From positions 62,001 to 126,000 of the forward strand of contig JAMPXB010000007.1 in NCBI GenBank assembly GCA_023701435.1: a DNA stretch of 64,000 bases, read 5' to 3'. A program made the translations under genes and the position numbers. Every line of letters starts with the position of its first letter. Position 1 is the first letter of the stretch. The notes beneath the pieces were generated by a model that did no database searches, was not told the origin of the DNA, and saw nothing but the letters and a program-made list of their open reading frames with translations. The stretch comes from Bacteriovoracaceae bacterium. GTDB lineage: Bacteria > Bdellovibrionota > Bacteriovoracia > Bacteriovoracales > Bacteriovoracaceae. Below, piece after piece: positions 8,662 through 17,314 of this stretch.

Positions 8662-9072
8662 ATGACTCTCATGGAACAGGTCAATAACGATATTAAAGAA
8701 GCAATGAAGGCCAAGCAGCAGGAGCGTTTGGATGCTCTGAGAATGCTTAAGGCCGAATACATTAAAAACAACACCGCCACCAAGCCCACGGATGAACTCT
8801 CAGTGACAGTGGCCCATAATAAGCGCCTGCAAGACTCCCTTGAGATGTATGAGGCGGGAACTGAAGCTCACAGTAAAATCGTGCGCGAGATGGAATTCCT
8901 TAAACCTTACCTCCCCCAGGCAATGAGTGAAGCAGAAGTGGTGACTTTGATTAATGACATCAAAGCTGCCGGTGCCAAAGATATGGGTGCCATCATGAAA
9001 GAACTTCAGCCACAAATCAAAGGCCGCTTTGACGGAAAACGAGCTTCTGATCTTGTGAAGGCTGCTCTGTAA
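8662..9072 (+). CDS. GatB/YqeY-domain protein
   Basis: A 136-residue stand-alone version of the helical domain found at the C-terminus of the tRNA amidotransferase subunit GatB, where it binds tRNA. Family residues include MKAKQQERLDALRMLKAEY, REMEFLKPYLPQAMSE and GAKDMGAIMKELQPQIKGRFDGK. In free-standing form it may help with tRNA or amidation quality control; that is inference. AGGAG precedes the start, 10 bases after the yajQ-like gene. Confidence 0.9.
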   Translation: MTLMEQVNNDIKEAMKAKQQERLDALRMLKAEYIKNNTATKPTDELSVTVAHNKRLQDSLEMYEAGTEAHSKIVREMEFLKPYLPQAMSEAEVVTLINDIKAAGAKDMGAIMKELQPQIKGRFDGKRASDLVKAAL

Positions 9073-9073
9073 T

Positions 9074-9727
9074 TTGGCAATCCAGGACTTTGGCGAGAAT
9101 TTTGATCTCAAAAAATTATTCCATGCCCGTGATGTGGCAAGGGATCTAACTTTTGAACTCTCAACTCTCCTTAGTCCTGGAATGAATGAAGAAGACGCTC
9201 ATAAACTTTATAAAGAAATCTCTTTAAAATATCCTATTGAAAAACAGTGGCACCCACCCAAGCTTCGCCTGGGTCCCAACACCATCTGTAATTTTAAAGA
9301 CCCTTCAATCCCCTACACCCTTAAAGAAGATGATATTTTCTTCATCGACATCGGTCCCGTCGTTGATGGCCACGAGGCCGACTATGGAGAAACCTTCACC
9401 CTGGGCCACAACCCTGAATATCAGCGCATCTGCGAGACCCAAAGAAAGATTTTTCAGGAAGTTGCCCAGTTCTGGAAAGTAAGCGGCTCAAGTGGCGCCT
9501 CTCTTTATGAATTTGCCGCCAAGAGGGCCCACGCCCACGGCTACATCCTGAACCTGAATCAAGACGGCCACCGCATCGGAGATTTCCCCCACCATGTCTT
9601 TTTTAGAGGGGGGCTGGCCGAATGCGAAGAGAGAGTGGTATCCAACGCCTGGATCCTAGAAATCCATTTATGGGACCCCCAGAAGCGATTTGGGGCCTTT
9701 TACGAGGACATACTGACCAATGCCTAA
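9074..9727 (+). CDS. M24-family metallopeptidase-like protein
   Basis: A compact pita-bread-fold protein related to methionine and proline aminopeptidases. Five likely metal ligands can be placed in order: D in FIDIGPV, D in GHEADYGE, H in GHRIGDFPHH, E in ILEIHLW and the final E in GAFYEDIL. That argues for an active hydrolase, though the substrate is unknown. It starts with TTG one base after the yqeY-like stop codon, so translation is probably coupled. Its last 8 bases overlap the DUF523 gene. Confidence 0.75.
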   Translation: MAIQDFGENFDLKKLFHARDVARDLTFELSTLLSPGMNEEDAHKLYKEISLKYPIEKQWHPPKLRLGPNTICNFKDPSIPYTLKEDDIFFIDIGPVVDGHEADYGETFTLGHNPEYQRICETQRKIFQEVAQFWKVSGSSGASLYEFAAKRAHAHGYILNLNQDGHRIGDFPHHVFFRGGLAECEERVVSNAWILEIHLWDPQKRFGAFYEDILTNA

Positions 9728-10133
9728 GAAAATAGTTTCGGCCTGCCTGGCCGGTTTTCATTGCCGCTACGATTGCGCCCACCAAGAACGTGAGGCGATT
9801 AAGCTTATGGTGGAAAATGGCGAAGCGATTGCCGTTTGTCCGGAACAAATGGGAGGTCTCTCTACTCCCCGAACTCCCGCCGAAATTATCGGCAACAAGG
9901 TCATTTCTAAAACTGGTCCGGATGTTACTGATGCCTATACCAAGGGCGCCGAAGAAGCATTAAAAATGGCACAGATGGTGGGTGCTACTGAGGCCTATCT
10001 AAAATCCAGGTCACCGATGTGTGGCCAGGGTAAGATCTATGATGGAACCTTTACCGGGCAGCTTACTGAAGGCGATGGAGTTTTCAGCAAGCTTCTTAAA
10101 CAACACAACATTAAAGTTATCTCCATTGATTAA
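9720..10133 (+). CDS. DUF523 protein (TudS-like)
   Basis: DUF523 proteins contain an Fe-S cluster; characterised relatives (TudS) remove sulfur from thiouracil. The conserved blocks are present: SACLAGFHCRYDC at the N-terminus, CPEQMGGLSTPRTPAEI and SRSPMCGQGKIYDG, supplying the three cysteines expected for cluster binding. The 137-residue length is normal. It overlaps the preceding M24 gene by 8 bases, which marks it as the last gene of the proA-led run. Desulfidase activity is inferred from the family. Confidence 0.8.
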   Translation: MPKKIVSACLAGFHCRYDCAHQEREAIKLMVENGEAIAVCPEQMGGLSTPRTPAEIIGNKVISKTGPDVTDAYTKGAEEALKMAQMVGATEAYLKSRSPMCGQGKIYDGTFTGQLTEGDGVFSKLLKQHNIKVISID

Positions 10134-10328
10134 TGACACGATAATAAGGTAGATGACACCAAGATCTTATCGGCCAATGTAAGTTTCCAAAAACCATAAT
10201 AAATCTCCAACTAACCAGAACCACAAAATTTCTAAGACTCTCATAGCCCAATCAAGAAAAATTAAGGTCTAAATCCATATAGAATTTGAAGCGCGTAACC
10301 GAAAAAGGAAGCTTAACCGGGAGACTTT

Positions 10329-10583
10329 ATGAAAATTCATCTGTTGTTGTTGCTCCTTGTCTCTATTGCATCCTGTATGAAACAAAGTGAAGACTCAAAA
10401 GAAAGCAATGTATCCAGTCATTCTACTGTAAAACAAATTCATAAAGCGGAGATTGAGGCTATCAACTCCAAAATGAACAATAATCCTCAATATCGACTCA
10501 CACAAGACGAATACGAAACTCTAATCGCTAGCGGGCATTTTTCTGAATTAGAGAAAGCCGAACTTAAGCAGCTCTTTCAATAA
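10329..10583 (+). CDS. small lipoprotein of unknown function
   Basis: 84 residues with a lipoprotein signal (LLLLLLVSIASC) and lipidation at Cys17, followed by a short charged Ser/Asn-rich linker and a helical C-terminal part (LTQDEYETLIASGHFSELEKAELKQL). GGGAG precedes the ATG. No family is recognised. The large metalloprotease gene follows 35 bases later, so the two are probably co-transcribed and the lipoprotein might assist or anchor it. The base composition is AT-rich like the next two genes. Confidence 0.65.
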   Translation: MKIHLLLLLLVSIASCMKQSEDSKESNVSSHSTVKQIHKAEIEAINSKMNNNPQYRLTQDEYETLIASGHFSELEKAELKQLFQ

Positions 10584-10618
10584 CAAATTTTATGTTGAAC
10601 GTAGGCGGGACAAAAAAT

Positions 10619-13600
10619 ATGAAAAATTTATTCCTTCTTCTATTATCATTTTCAAATTATGCATTTGCAGATAACTCATCTTTGCTGACAAAAAATGGCA
10701 TGATTATTACTCCTTCAGAAAAAGTGAACCTTCAAACAGAATACAAAGCTGGCGATCGGGCGATATTCGAAGGTGATATATGTAGCTTAACTGAAGGACA
10801 TTTGAATAATAAAAAAGAAGCATGTCACCGAATAGATGGCAGTTTAAAAATCCAGGCCTTCTTCCCTGATCCAACAGTAGAGATTACCAAGCAAATTAAG
10901 ATCACAAAGAAGGCCAATTCTTTCTCTTACTCATTTCAAACTCCACCCTTGAAAGAAGGTGACAATAATACTTTCACGTTGATTATTGGCCCAATAAACA
11001 AACATTTAAAAGAAATACTGAAAATCAAAGCGAAACTCGACCAAAGAATTGATTTTATAGATAAAAGAATTTTGAAATATCAACTTTCAAGCAAAGGTGA
11101 AAAACACATCGCTGCCCTTCAGTCTTTAAAGAAAAATTTGGTTGAAGTTATAAATAAGATCAATACTTCAATTGAAAAAGAACCTCATGTCATTACAAAG
11201 TATTCAAGACCTCTTCAGGTTGAGGGAGATAGACCCTCCCCTTACTATTATCATGCAACATTTAACGAGAACAGATTAGCTCTTAATATTCCAGAAGGTC
11301 TTCCAAGGACTAATGTGGACCTGGATATCAAAGCGGAAATAACAAGTCTTAGCTCTAAAAAGAATTCAAATAAGATCAAAGAAGACAAATACAAAGCAAT
11401 GCTTTTTATCGATGACATACTGGCCTATGAATCAGAAGACTTCTCAAATTCGGGAGGAGAAAAGTTTGTCAATAATTACTCCCTTACCAATCATCAAAAA
11501 GGAAAAGAGAGAAAAATCAGACTGGAACTTCATACGCTATTAAAATCAAATTACGGAAAAGACAAGATCGGCAAAGCAAAATACAAGCTAATAGGTAAGA
11601 TTGTCCTGCCTCTACCGGCCCCGCTAGAATTAAGAGATCAGGAACCACCGAGTATTGCTTTAGAGCTTGAGGACAATTTAAAGTTAAACAACAATAAACT
11701 CCTACTTTCAGGCCTCATTACTGATAAATCAAATATTAATTACACCCTTTTGTTAAATAATCAGCTGGTGTTTGAATCAGATTCTAAAGTCATTGAGTAT
11801 GAGTTATTACTTAACCAGGGCCAAAATGATTTAAAAGTTATCGCAATTGATAGCCGGGGAAACAGAGCCGAAGTCACAAGGACAATTAGAATTGACTCAA
11901 TTTCGCCTATTATCACCGTCTCGCCAATTTCAAATAGCCTTACAAATCAAAAAGATCTACAGATTCATGCTCAAATTTTTGACCAGAACCAAGTCGTATC
12001 TAAAATAATTCATAATGATCTTGAGGTACATTCAACTGAATACAAAGATATCTATTTTGGCATAAATCTAACTGAAGGCCATAACAGCATCAAAGTTGAA
12101 TCCATAGACGAATTTGGTAACGCAGCAATCCCTTTTGAAATTTCGGGAATTGTCCTAGATTCGACACCTCCAGTAATCACTTTCACTCATTCCCCGTCAG
12201 TTCCCAATCCTAACCAAGAAATCACAATTGATGCCTCTGAAAGTACCGATAGTAATGGAATTAGAAGTTATTCTTTACATTCTGAGGGTGTCCTTTTAGC
12301 GACTTCAACTTCTCATCTAATAAAACTAAAACTTCAAAACAGTGGTGATCATCAAATAACTCTGTCTGCCGTGGATAACGCTGGAAATCTTTCTTCTTTC
12401 AGTAAAACTATCCATATTAACGTTCCACCGTTCGCATCCCTAAAGGCAACTCCCACTACAGGTCAAGCTCCACTATTGGTAGCACTGGATTCCTCTTCTT
12501 CAACAGATGAAGGCTTCTTAACCTATCATTATAATTTTGGAGATGGGTCACCAACTATGGTGACAAATACAAACAAGATTACTCACGAATACCAGGCAGG
12601 AAGTTACACAGCATCAGTGAAGGTCGTTGACCTTCAAGGGTTAGAATCTTACTCATCTATTGTAATTCAATCTTTAAATCCGTCACCAGAGGATGCACCA
12701 CAGATTAATATTGTTACAAAAAATGCCTATGACCTATATCTAAATTATCTCCAAGGGAACCCTATTGAGCTGGATGCCTCTGCATCAACAGGAGGAAACG
12801 GGGAGATTGTTCATTATGAATGGAAGAAAGACGATGTGGTCGTGGGAAATGGAAGCAGTGTCGCGGTTTCAAGTGACATTATTGGCCAATATAATTACTC
12901 GTTATCCATAACTAACTCGAATAATCTTACATCAAAGAAGACCTTTGTCATAAGTATCTCTCCTAATATCATTCCTGAGATTGCTGTTAACCAAGCAAAT
13001 AATTTTGCACCATCGATTGTTTCGACATCTCTTGCCAACGAGAATAGTTTTACAGGCATTAAAACCTTAACTTGGAAAAATACTTACACCGGAGAAATAT
13101 ATAGTGGGAAGTCATTTTCACAGACAATTACTCATGTCGGTGATACCCGAATCGAACTTGAAATTGAGGACAACTATGGGCACGTCTACTTTAAAGACAT
13201 TGTAGTTGTTGTTCAAAACGATGGTCCTTTCATCGAGGGCCCTCATGAAGTAGACGTGGTCCTCGGAATTTCAAATGAATTTAAATATATAATCAGCGGT
13301 GATTCAACCACAACAACAATTCTTAAAGATGACATTACAGGTATTCGTTTGGACAAACTGGGTATCCTAAATGTTGATTTAAATGAAGTTCCTCCGGGAT
13401 TGGAAAACATTAAAATAGTAGCTTCCAACGGCCTCAGAGTATTTGAAAAAGAAATCAAGGTTAACTGGTTAACTCCAACCCTTCTTGCAACAATACCAGG
13501 GGGATTCTCTGGAACATATCTTATCGATGCACCGAACAGTCTACTCGACAAAACTCAGGTCCAGATAAAAGAAGAGACGACAAATGGTGCAACAGAAATC

Positions 13601-15622
13601 AAAATTTTGGAAGCAAACTCTGGTAACAAAAATTATTTAATCACCAAATCGGATAGTGGTGAATTAAATAATCCAATACAAATAAAATTTACTACATCGA
13701 TTTTGGGTTCTGCAGAGACAGACCACTCAACAACCTTGCAAGAACAGTCAGATGAAGAAGTATATTTAGATCAAATAGCTGCATGTTTTGGGAAAACAGC
13801 ATTTCAAAAAAGTGATCTTAAATTTACAAATTTTCACTCTCTTCCTAAAACAGAGATTAAAACTGCTGATGGACTAACAGTTATTGCGATTGGCAATTCT
13901 TTCTATCAACTTAAACCAGAGGATCCGAAGATTAAGACAATAGAAGCTATTGCACAAACTTTTGATAACGTAATGTATGACAAATCAAAAAATATTTATC
14001 TGATTGATAAAGAATTAATGGAGGCTTGGAATCGACCAATAAATATTGAAGGTTTTGTTCCTTCGTATGATATTAAACGAATTTTCATTAACGTTGACAG
14101 TGCCTTTGATAAGAGGTGGTATAATTTCTTATATGGAATAGGAAGATTCAGTTCGGCTCAAGACATATATAATTACTTCTCAACAGTTCTACACCATGAA
14201 TATAATCACACGTACTCAAATTCTCGCTTAAAATGTGGTAGAAAAAATTTTAACGACCCATTATTAAGCTTTATACTAGAATCACAAGCAAATCATTACT
14301 CTATAAAAGTATCAAATGAAGAGCAAAGGAAAGCATTCTTTAATTATGGTATTTATAACCGTTATCAAGGTAATTACTTTAACCTAATGGGTCATACTAT
14401 CGAAGATTCTTTTGATTTTTCAGTAAATGGATTGTTATACCCTGGTTATGTTTTTTCTGGAATTTGGGACCTCATTAATCCTGAAAGTTTCATTTCTTGG
14501 GCCCTCACTCAGGAGTATAAGTATAAGAGATCCACAAATTCTGAGATTTTTATTGATTTCCTAGAAACCCAAGGTAAATCTTTCCCAGTCTTTTTAATGG
14601 ATTATGAATCTAAAATGTACTTCGGCTTAGGAACAAGTGATCAGGTAATAGGTACAATTGCGAGATCACTGGTAAGTGATCTCGATTATTTCAGAGACGA
14701 TCCCAAAAATATAAAGAAAATTGAAGAAATAACTTTAAGAGCTTCATCTGCAGATAGGAGAATAATTACTCGGAATTATCTAAAAAATAATAATATGTAT
14801 AATGCAGATGGTTTTGCATTCCTTGAAGTTGCTTTCGATGACACTATTGGAATTCATGCAAGAATGGAAAACAACTCTGGTAATGGTTACTTTCTACAAG
14901 GAACAACCGGGCTTAACGACTCAGACACTGATGAAGAAGATTCTAAGATTTTAAGAATTTATGAAAACAACTGCGAGCAATGTGAACTTATTTTAGCTAA
15001 TGTTGCATCAGAAGAACAAACCCCGATTATTACAATTTATGGAGCAACTAAAATTGTAAACGACCCTAATAATTTTGAACCTCGAATTAGTGAGTCATCA
15101 ACGAATGATCCCTGGACTCAATGGCCCAATATTCTCATTAGACACTATTATCCATGGGAAGAAGAGGAAGCCTATAGTTGGGTAGACCCTGGAAATGCTT
15201 TATATGTTAATCACCTCATGCCGGTCCATGTGTATGCTTGCACTCCAGTAAACTTCATAAAACGCAGTGATGGGAGTGTCAGCGATTTTTCTTACGACTG
15301 CGGCTGGCAAGAGCTGAATCTTTCAATTGAAAATAATTACAAGGTTACTCTCACCAACTGTTTTGAACCACTCATTGAAGATGGTTTACACATTGGTTTT
15401 ACTGCTAATGGTACTGAAACTTGTCATTACACAACCTCAATAATCCCAAATGGTGAAACAGTTGTGAAAAATGTAAGTAATCCATTAAAGTTCTTCTTAA
15501 AGAGTTTGGGTGATATATTCGGACCACCAGTTTATGCGCATATGCATTTTATACCAACAAGACCAAATCCCGAAGAATTGTTCGGGATCAAAACCGAATA
15601 CAAAAGACAGGTGAGGCAATAA
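10619..15622 (+). CDS. large secreted PKD/Ig-like HExxH metalloprotease
   Basis: About 1667 residues, exported by a signal peptide (KNLFLLLLSFSNYAFA); the ATG at 10619 is preferred to 10592 because the signal peptide starts there. Roughly: residues 340-600 hold three Ig-like repeats (each ending like DSRGNRAEVT, DEFGNAAIP, DNAGNLSSF), 600-690 a PKD domain (YNFGDGSP, HEYQAGSYTASVKVVD) and 690-780 a second PKD-like domain. Residues 1193-1197 are HEYNH, with Glu1221 in FILESQANHYS 24 residues on, the spacing of a zinc gluzincin; HEY-H plus E-x-x-A resembles clostridial M9 collagenase. The C-terminal ~250 residues are Cys-containing and unassigned. The gene is clearly more AT-rich than its flanks. 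Confidence 0.75.
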   Translation: MKNLFLLLLSFSNYAFADNSSLLTKNGMIITPSEKVNLQTEYKAGDRAIFEGDICSLTEGHLNNKKEACHRIDGSLKIQAFFPDPTVEITKQIKITKKANSFSYSFQTPPLKEGDNNTFTLIIGPINKHLKEILKIKAKLDQRIDFIDKRILKYQLSSKGEKHIAALQSLKKNLVEVINKINTSIEKEPHVITKYSRPLQVEGDRPSPYYYHATFNENRLALNIPEGLPRTNVDLDIKAEITSLSSKKNSNKIKEDKYKAMLFIDDILAYESEDFSNSGGEKFVNNYSLTNHQKGKERKIRLELHTLLKSNYGKDKIGKAKYKLIGKIVLPLPAPLELRDQEPPSIALELEDNLKLNNNKLLLSGLITDKSNINYTLLLNNQLVFESDSKVIEYELLLNQGQNDLKVIAIDSRGNRAEVTRTIRIDSISPIITVSPISNSLTNQKDLQIHAQIFDQNQVVSKIIHNDLEVHSTEYKDIYFGINLTEGHNSIKVESIDEFGNAAIPFEISGIVLDSTPPVITFTHSPSVPNPNQEITIDASESTDSNGIRSYSLHSEGVLLATSTSHLIKLKLQNSGDHQITLSAVDNAGNLSSFSKTIHINVPPFASLKATPTTGQAPLLVALDSSSSTDEGFLTYHYNFGDGSPTMVTNTNKITHEYQAGSYTASVKVVDLQGLESYSSIVIQSLNPSPEDAPQINIVTKNAYDLYLNYLQGNPIELDASASTGGNGEIVHYEWKKDDVVVGNGSSVAVSSDIIGQYNYSLSITNSNNLTSKKTFVISISPNIIPEIAVNQANNFAPSIVSTSLANENSFTGIKTLTWKNTYTGEIYSGKSFSQTITHVGDTRIELEIEDNYGHVYFKDIVVVVQNDGPFIEGPHEVDVVLGISNEFKYIISGDSTTTTILKDDITGIRLDKLGILNVDLNEVPPGLENIKIVASNGLRVFEKEIKVNWLTPTLLATIPGGFSGTYLIDAPNSLLDKTQVQIKEETTNGATEIKILEANSGNKNYLITKSDSGELNNPIQIKFTTSILGSAETDHSTTLQEQSDEEVYLDQIAACFGKTAFQKSDLKFTNFHSLPKTEIKTADGLTVIAIGNSFYQLKPEDPKIKTIEAIAQTFDNVMYDKSKNIYLIDKELMEAWNRPINIEGFVPSYDIKRIFINVDSAFDKRWYNFLYGIGRFSSAQDIYNYFSTVLHHEYNHTYSNSRLKCGRKNFNDPLLSFILESQANHYSIKVSNEEQRKAFFNYGIYNRYQGNYFNLMGHTIEDSFDFSVNGLLYPGYVFSGIWDLINPESFISWALTQEYKYKRSTNSEIFIDFLETQGKSFPVFLMDYESKMYFGLGTSDQVIGTIARSLVSDLDYFRDDPKNIKKIEEITLRASSADRRIITRNYLKNNNMYNADGFAFLEVAFDDTIGIHARMENNSGNGYFLQGTTGLNDSDTDEEDSKILRIYENNCEQCELILANVASEEQTPIITIYGATKIVNDPNNFEPRISESSTNDPWTQWPNILIRHYYPWEEEEAYSWVDPGNALYVNHLMPVHVYACTPVNFIKRSDGSVSDFSYDCGWQELNLSIENNYKVTLTNCFEPLIEDGLHIGFTANGTETCHYTTSIIPNGETVVKNVSNPLKFFLKSLGDIFGPPVYAHMHFIPTRPNPEELFGIKTEYKRQVRQ

Positions 15623-15624
15623 AT

Positions 15625-16212
15625 ATGCAACTATCAAATAAAAGACTAATCTCTGCTTTCACCTTTTATTTATTACTAGTCCCGTTTCAGTTATTAGGGG
15701 ACGAATTTGGTCCCTTTGAAGATAAAAGCTTGCCAGAGGAAAGGAAGTTAAATGAACTATATCACTACCCAATGTTTGCAATAAGTGATTTTCTTCGTGG
15801 TGTGGAGCAGTATTGCCATCGCCTTCCTTCTGAAAAAGAATTTGAGAAATTTATATTAAATGGCGAACATAAATCTATTCAATGTTCAAAAATAATTAAA
15901 ACAGCAATCCCCTTACAGCGAAACAGAGATCAAATTGGTAAAAATCTTCCATATCTCCCTGATTTTTTGAACCGTAATCAATATCAAGTTTATTCAGACA
16001 CCAAAAAGATCTTTGTTATCTTGAAGCATAATCCTAGTGAGTGGAAATACAAATATTTCAAACCTGAAGAATATGATTTTGTCATACATTGTACTCTTGG
16101 GCATGGAACATGTAAGTTTAACAGGATTAAAGACAGAGCCAAAAGCTGTCGTGCAAGTAAAGCATTCTCGAAAAACTGTTACTTCAACGATAAAAAAGTC
16201 ATTGATTACTAA
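15625..16212 (+). CDS. secreted protein of unknown function
   Basis: 195 residues starting 2 bases after the metalloprotease stop, so co-transcribed with it. An N-terminal hydrophobic segment (ISAFTFYLLLVPFQLLG) looks like a signal peptide. The mature part has about seven cysteines, clustered at the C-terminus (HCTLGHGTCKF, KSCRASKAFSKNCYF), typical of disulfide-bonded exported proteins. I know of no family. By position it could be a partner, inhibitor or processing factor for the protease; this is inference. Confidence 0.55.
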   Translation: MQLSNKRLISAFTFYLLLVPFQLLGDEFGPFEDKSLPEERKLNELYHYPMFAISDFLRGVEQYCHRLPSEKEFEKFILNGEHKSIQCSKIIKTAIPLQRNRDQIGKNLPYLPDFLNRNQYQVYSDTKKIFVILKHNPSEWKYKYFKPEEYDFVIHCTLGHGTCKFNRIKDRAKSCRASKAFSKNCYFNDKKVIDY

Positions 16213-16271
16213 GAAATAAAAAAACAGAATTCACGATCCCTGAAAATTATTCCTCCGCTAAACTGAACAAA

Positions 16272-16295
16272 AAAATCCTGCATTCGCAGGATTTT
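16272..16295. terminator. bidirectional intrinsic terminator
   Basis: Perfect 10-bp stem AAAATCCTGC / GCAGGATTTT with loop ATTC. Read on the minus strand it is followed by a run of T and sits 3 bases beyond the stop of the 34-residue microprotein gene. Read on the plus strand it closes the metalloprotease operon. Confidence 0.75.
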
Positions 16296-16298
16296 GTA

Positions 16299-16403
16299 TT
16301 ATTCATGATAAGTTACTTTTACTTTTGCATAGTGAGTGTGTTGCAACAGCAGGCTGGTCAGCATCATCATTATCATTCCACCTAAAACAAGCATCATTTC
16401 CAT
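16299..16403 (-). CDS. 34-residue single-pass membrane microprotein A
   Basis: Starts MEMMLVLGG, continues as an unbroken hydrophobic helix of ~18 residues ending LTSLLLQ, and finishes with a short polar tail with three His and two Lys. AAGGAGT lies 7 bases before the ATG, about as good as any ribosome-binding site in the window. A near-consensus sigma-54 promoter is 80 bases upstream and an intrinsic terminator follows 3 bases after the stop, so it has the full layout of a one-gene transcription unit. It resembles microprotein B at 17060-17152 (ME..MLVL start, one helix, Gln at its end). Function unknown; size and shape recall small membrane-complex subunits or type I toxins. Confidence 0.7.
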   Translation of the reverse strand: MEMMLVLGGMIMMMLTSLLLQHTHYAKVKVTYHE

Positions 16404-16483
16404 TTGATTGACTCCTTGTTGTCTTATCTGCGTCCCTGCATGTCTTCTGAGTCACCATCCTAGTGTCTCGTTGAAAACTATAA

Positions 16484-16500
16484 AGCAGGAATCGTGCCAA
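16484..16500 (-). promoter_or_regulatory. sigma-54 promoter for microprotein A
   Basis: Read on the minus strand: TTGGCACG-ATTC-CTGCT. This matches the sigma-54 consensus YTGGCACG-N4-TTGCW at all but one position and has the required 10 bases between GG and GC. The expected start site is near 16473, giving a leader of about 70 bases before the microprotein ATG. Activation would need an NtrC-type enhancer-binding protein not encoded in this window. Confidence 0.8.
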
Positions 16501-16541
16501 ATGGATTAGATGAAAGATCAGTTACTTAAGAGGATTAATTA

Positions 16542-16558
16542 AGGGCCACTGTGGCCCT
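16542..16558 (-). terminator. hairpin after HExxH protein gene
   Basis: AGGGCC-ACAGT-GGCCCT on the minus strand, just after the stop of the gene at 16563-17021 and before the sigma-54 promoter of microprotein A. The T-run is weak (TTAATTAAT), so termination is likely but not certain. Confidence 0.5.
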
Positions 16559-16562
16559 GGTG

Positions 16563-17021
16563 CTATTTACAGTACTCTTCCCGAAAGGCCGTTTGGATAT
16601 CAATCGCCTCCCACTCAAGACTGTCATCATGAAGATCCCAGTCTTGATACTTACCCTGAATATAATGAACCAGCTCGTGGGCCACGGAATCATCCATACA
16701 GCGACCGGTCTTTTGGTAGTAGGCCGCTTCATCGAGGATATAAATATCATTGTGAGCGAGGATAAAGGCGTTGGTGATGCGATCGGGGCGGAAGCCCCAT
16801 TGTGGCTCCACGGCGTCCTGGAATTGTTTTAAAGGGGTGGTGCTTTCGAAAAAGAAGCGAGGAAAAGGGATCTCGGGTCTCAGGGCCTGGCGCTTTTTTT
16901 CCAGAACTTTTTCCAGGATGAATTCCAGACTATAGCGAAGCTTGGCCGGTTCGGGTTGGGCCATTGATGTAAGGGGTATTAACAAGAGGAGGATGAGAAG
17001 TTTTTTCATGGGTGAGATCAT
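16563..17021 (-). CDS. small secreted HExxH zinc-peptidase-like protein
   Basis: 152 residues with a signal peptide (MKKLLILLLLIPLTSMA). Residues 115-119 are HELVH within VAHELVHYIQGKYQ, and Glu136/Glu138 in LEWEAIDIQ lie 17-19 residues later, as in gluzincin metallopeptidases, so a zinc site is likely. There is little room for more than the minimal catalytic core. No family is recognised by name. It begins 38 bases after microprotein B on the same strand and may share its sigma-54 promoter. An 8-bp inverted repeat (GTGAGATC, 17012-17035) spans the start codon and could limit translation. The start may instead be the ATG at 17009. Confidence 0.65.
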   Translation of the reverse strand: MISPMKKLLILLLLIPLTSMAQPEPAKLRYSLEFILEKVLEKKRQALRPEIPFPRFFFESTTPLKQFQDAVEPQWGFRPDRITNAFILAHNDIYILDEAAYYQKTGRCMDDSVAHELVHYIQGKYQDWDLHDDSLEWEAIDIQTAFREEYCK

Positions 17022-17059
17022 ATAAAAGATCTCACTCTTAACAACAAGACTTATAAATT

Positions 17060-17152
17060 TTACTTACGCTTCATGAAGATCTTTTGAAAAAATAAAGAGA
17101 AGCTAACAGATGAAAGCATGACAGCAGCTAGTACCAGCATTTCCTCCTCCAT
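17060..17152 (-). CDS. 30-residue single-pass membrane microprotein B
   Basis: Starts MEEEMLVLAAVM, has one ~18-residue hydrophobic helix ending SFSLFFQ, and closes with the basic tail KIFMKRK, predicting an N-out/C-in single span by the positive-inside rule. AAAGGAGG lies 4-5 bases before the ATG. It lies downstream of a near-consensus sigma-54 promoter (17315-17331) after a ~150-base leader. The shared ME(E)-MLVL opening, length and terminal Gln relate it to microprotein A, with the HExxH gene between them. Function unknown. Confidence 0.7.
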   Translation of the reverse strand: MEEEMLVLAAVMLSSVSFSLFFQKIFMKRK

Positions 17153-17172
17153 ATATCCTCCTTTGTGTTAAT

Positions 17173-17304
17173 AAAAAGTGGTTCGTCCTTGAACCGGATG
17201 GGTCCCAACCTTGGACTCTCATCGCTCTCTCCCTGAGGCTCTCCATGAGTTTGTGTGCGTGATCTTTAAGCTCCTACCATCCTGGCGGGAAACCTTTAGA
17301 CTTG
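17173..17304 (-). ncRNA. structured sigma-54 leader or small RNA ahead of microprotein B
   Basis: From the predicted sigma-54 start near 17304, the minus-strand transcript contains GAGTCC...GGACCC (one mismatch) and then GGTTC-AAGGAC-GAACC (17180-17195) followed within 2 bases by TTTTT (17173-17177), the form of a short intrinsic terminator. The transcript could therefore end here as a ~130-base RNA, or read on into microprotein B 20 bases later (attenuation). No protein frame with a ribosome-binding site was found in it. Confidence 0.4.
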
Positions 17305-17314
17305 CCTATGCTTG

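Noticed and set aside
16303..16500. 65-codon minus-strand frame over the microprotein A region
   Set aside because: It starts inside the sigma-54 promoter, has no SD and overlaps the better-supported microprotein in another frame.
17153..17304. Possible GEMM-type cyclic-di-GMP riboswitch, because of CACGCACA
   Set aside because: The rest of the conserved core (GGGACGCAAAGCC and the tetraloop receptor) is absent.
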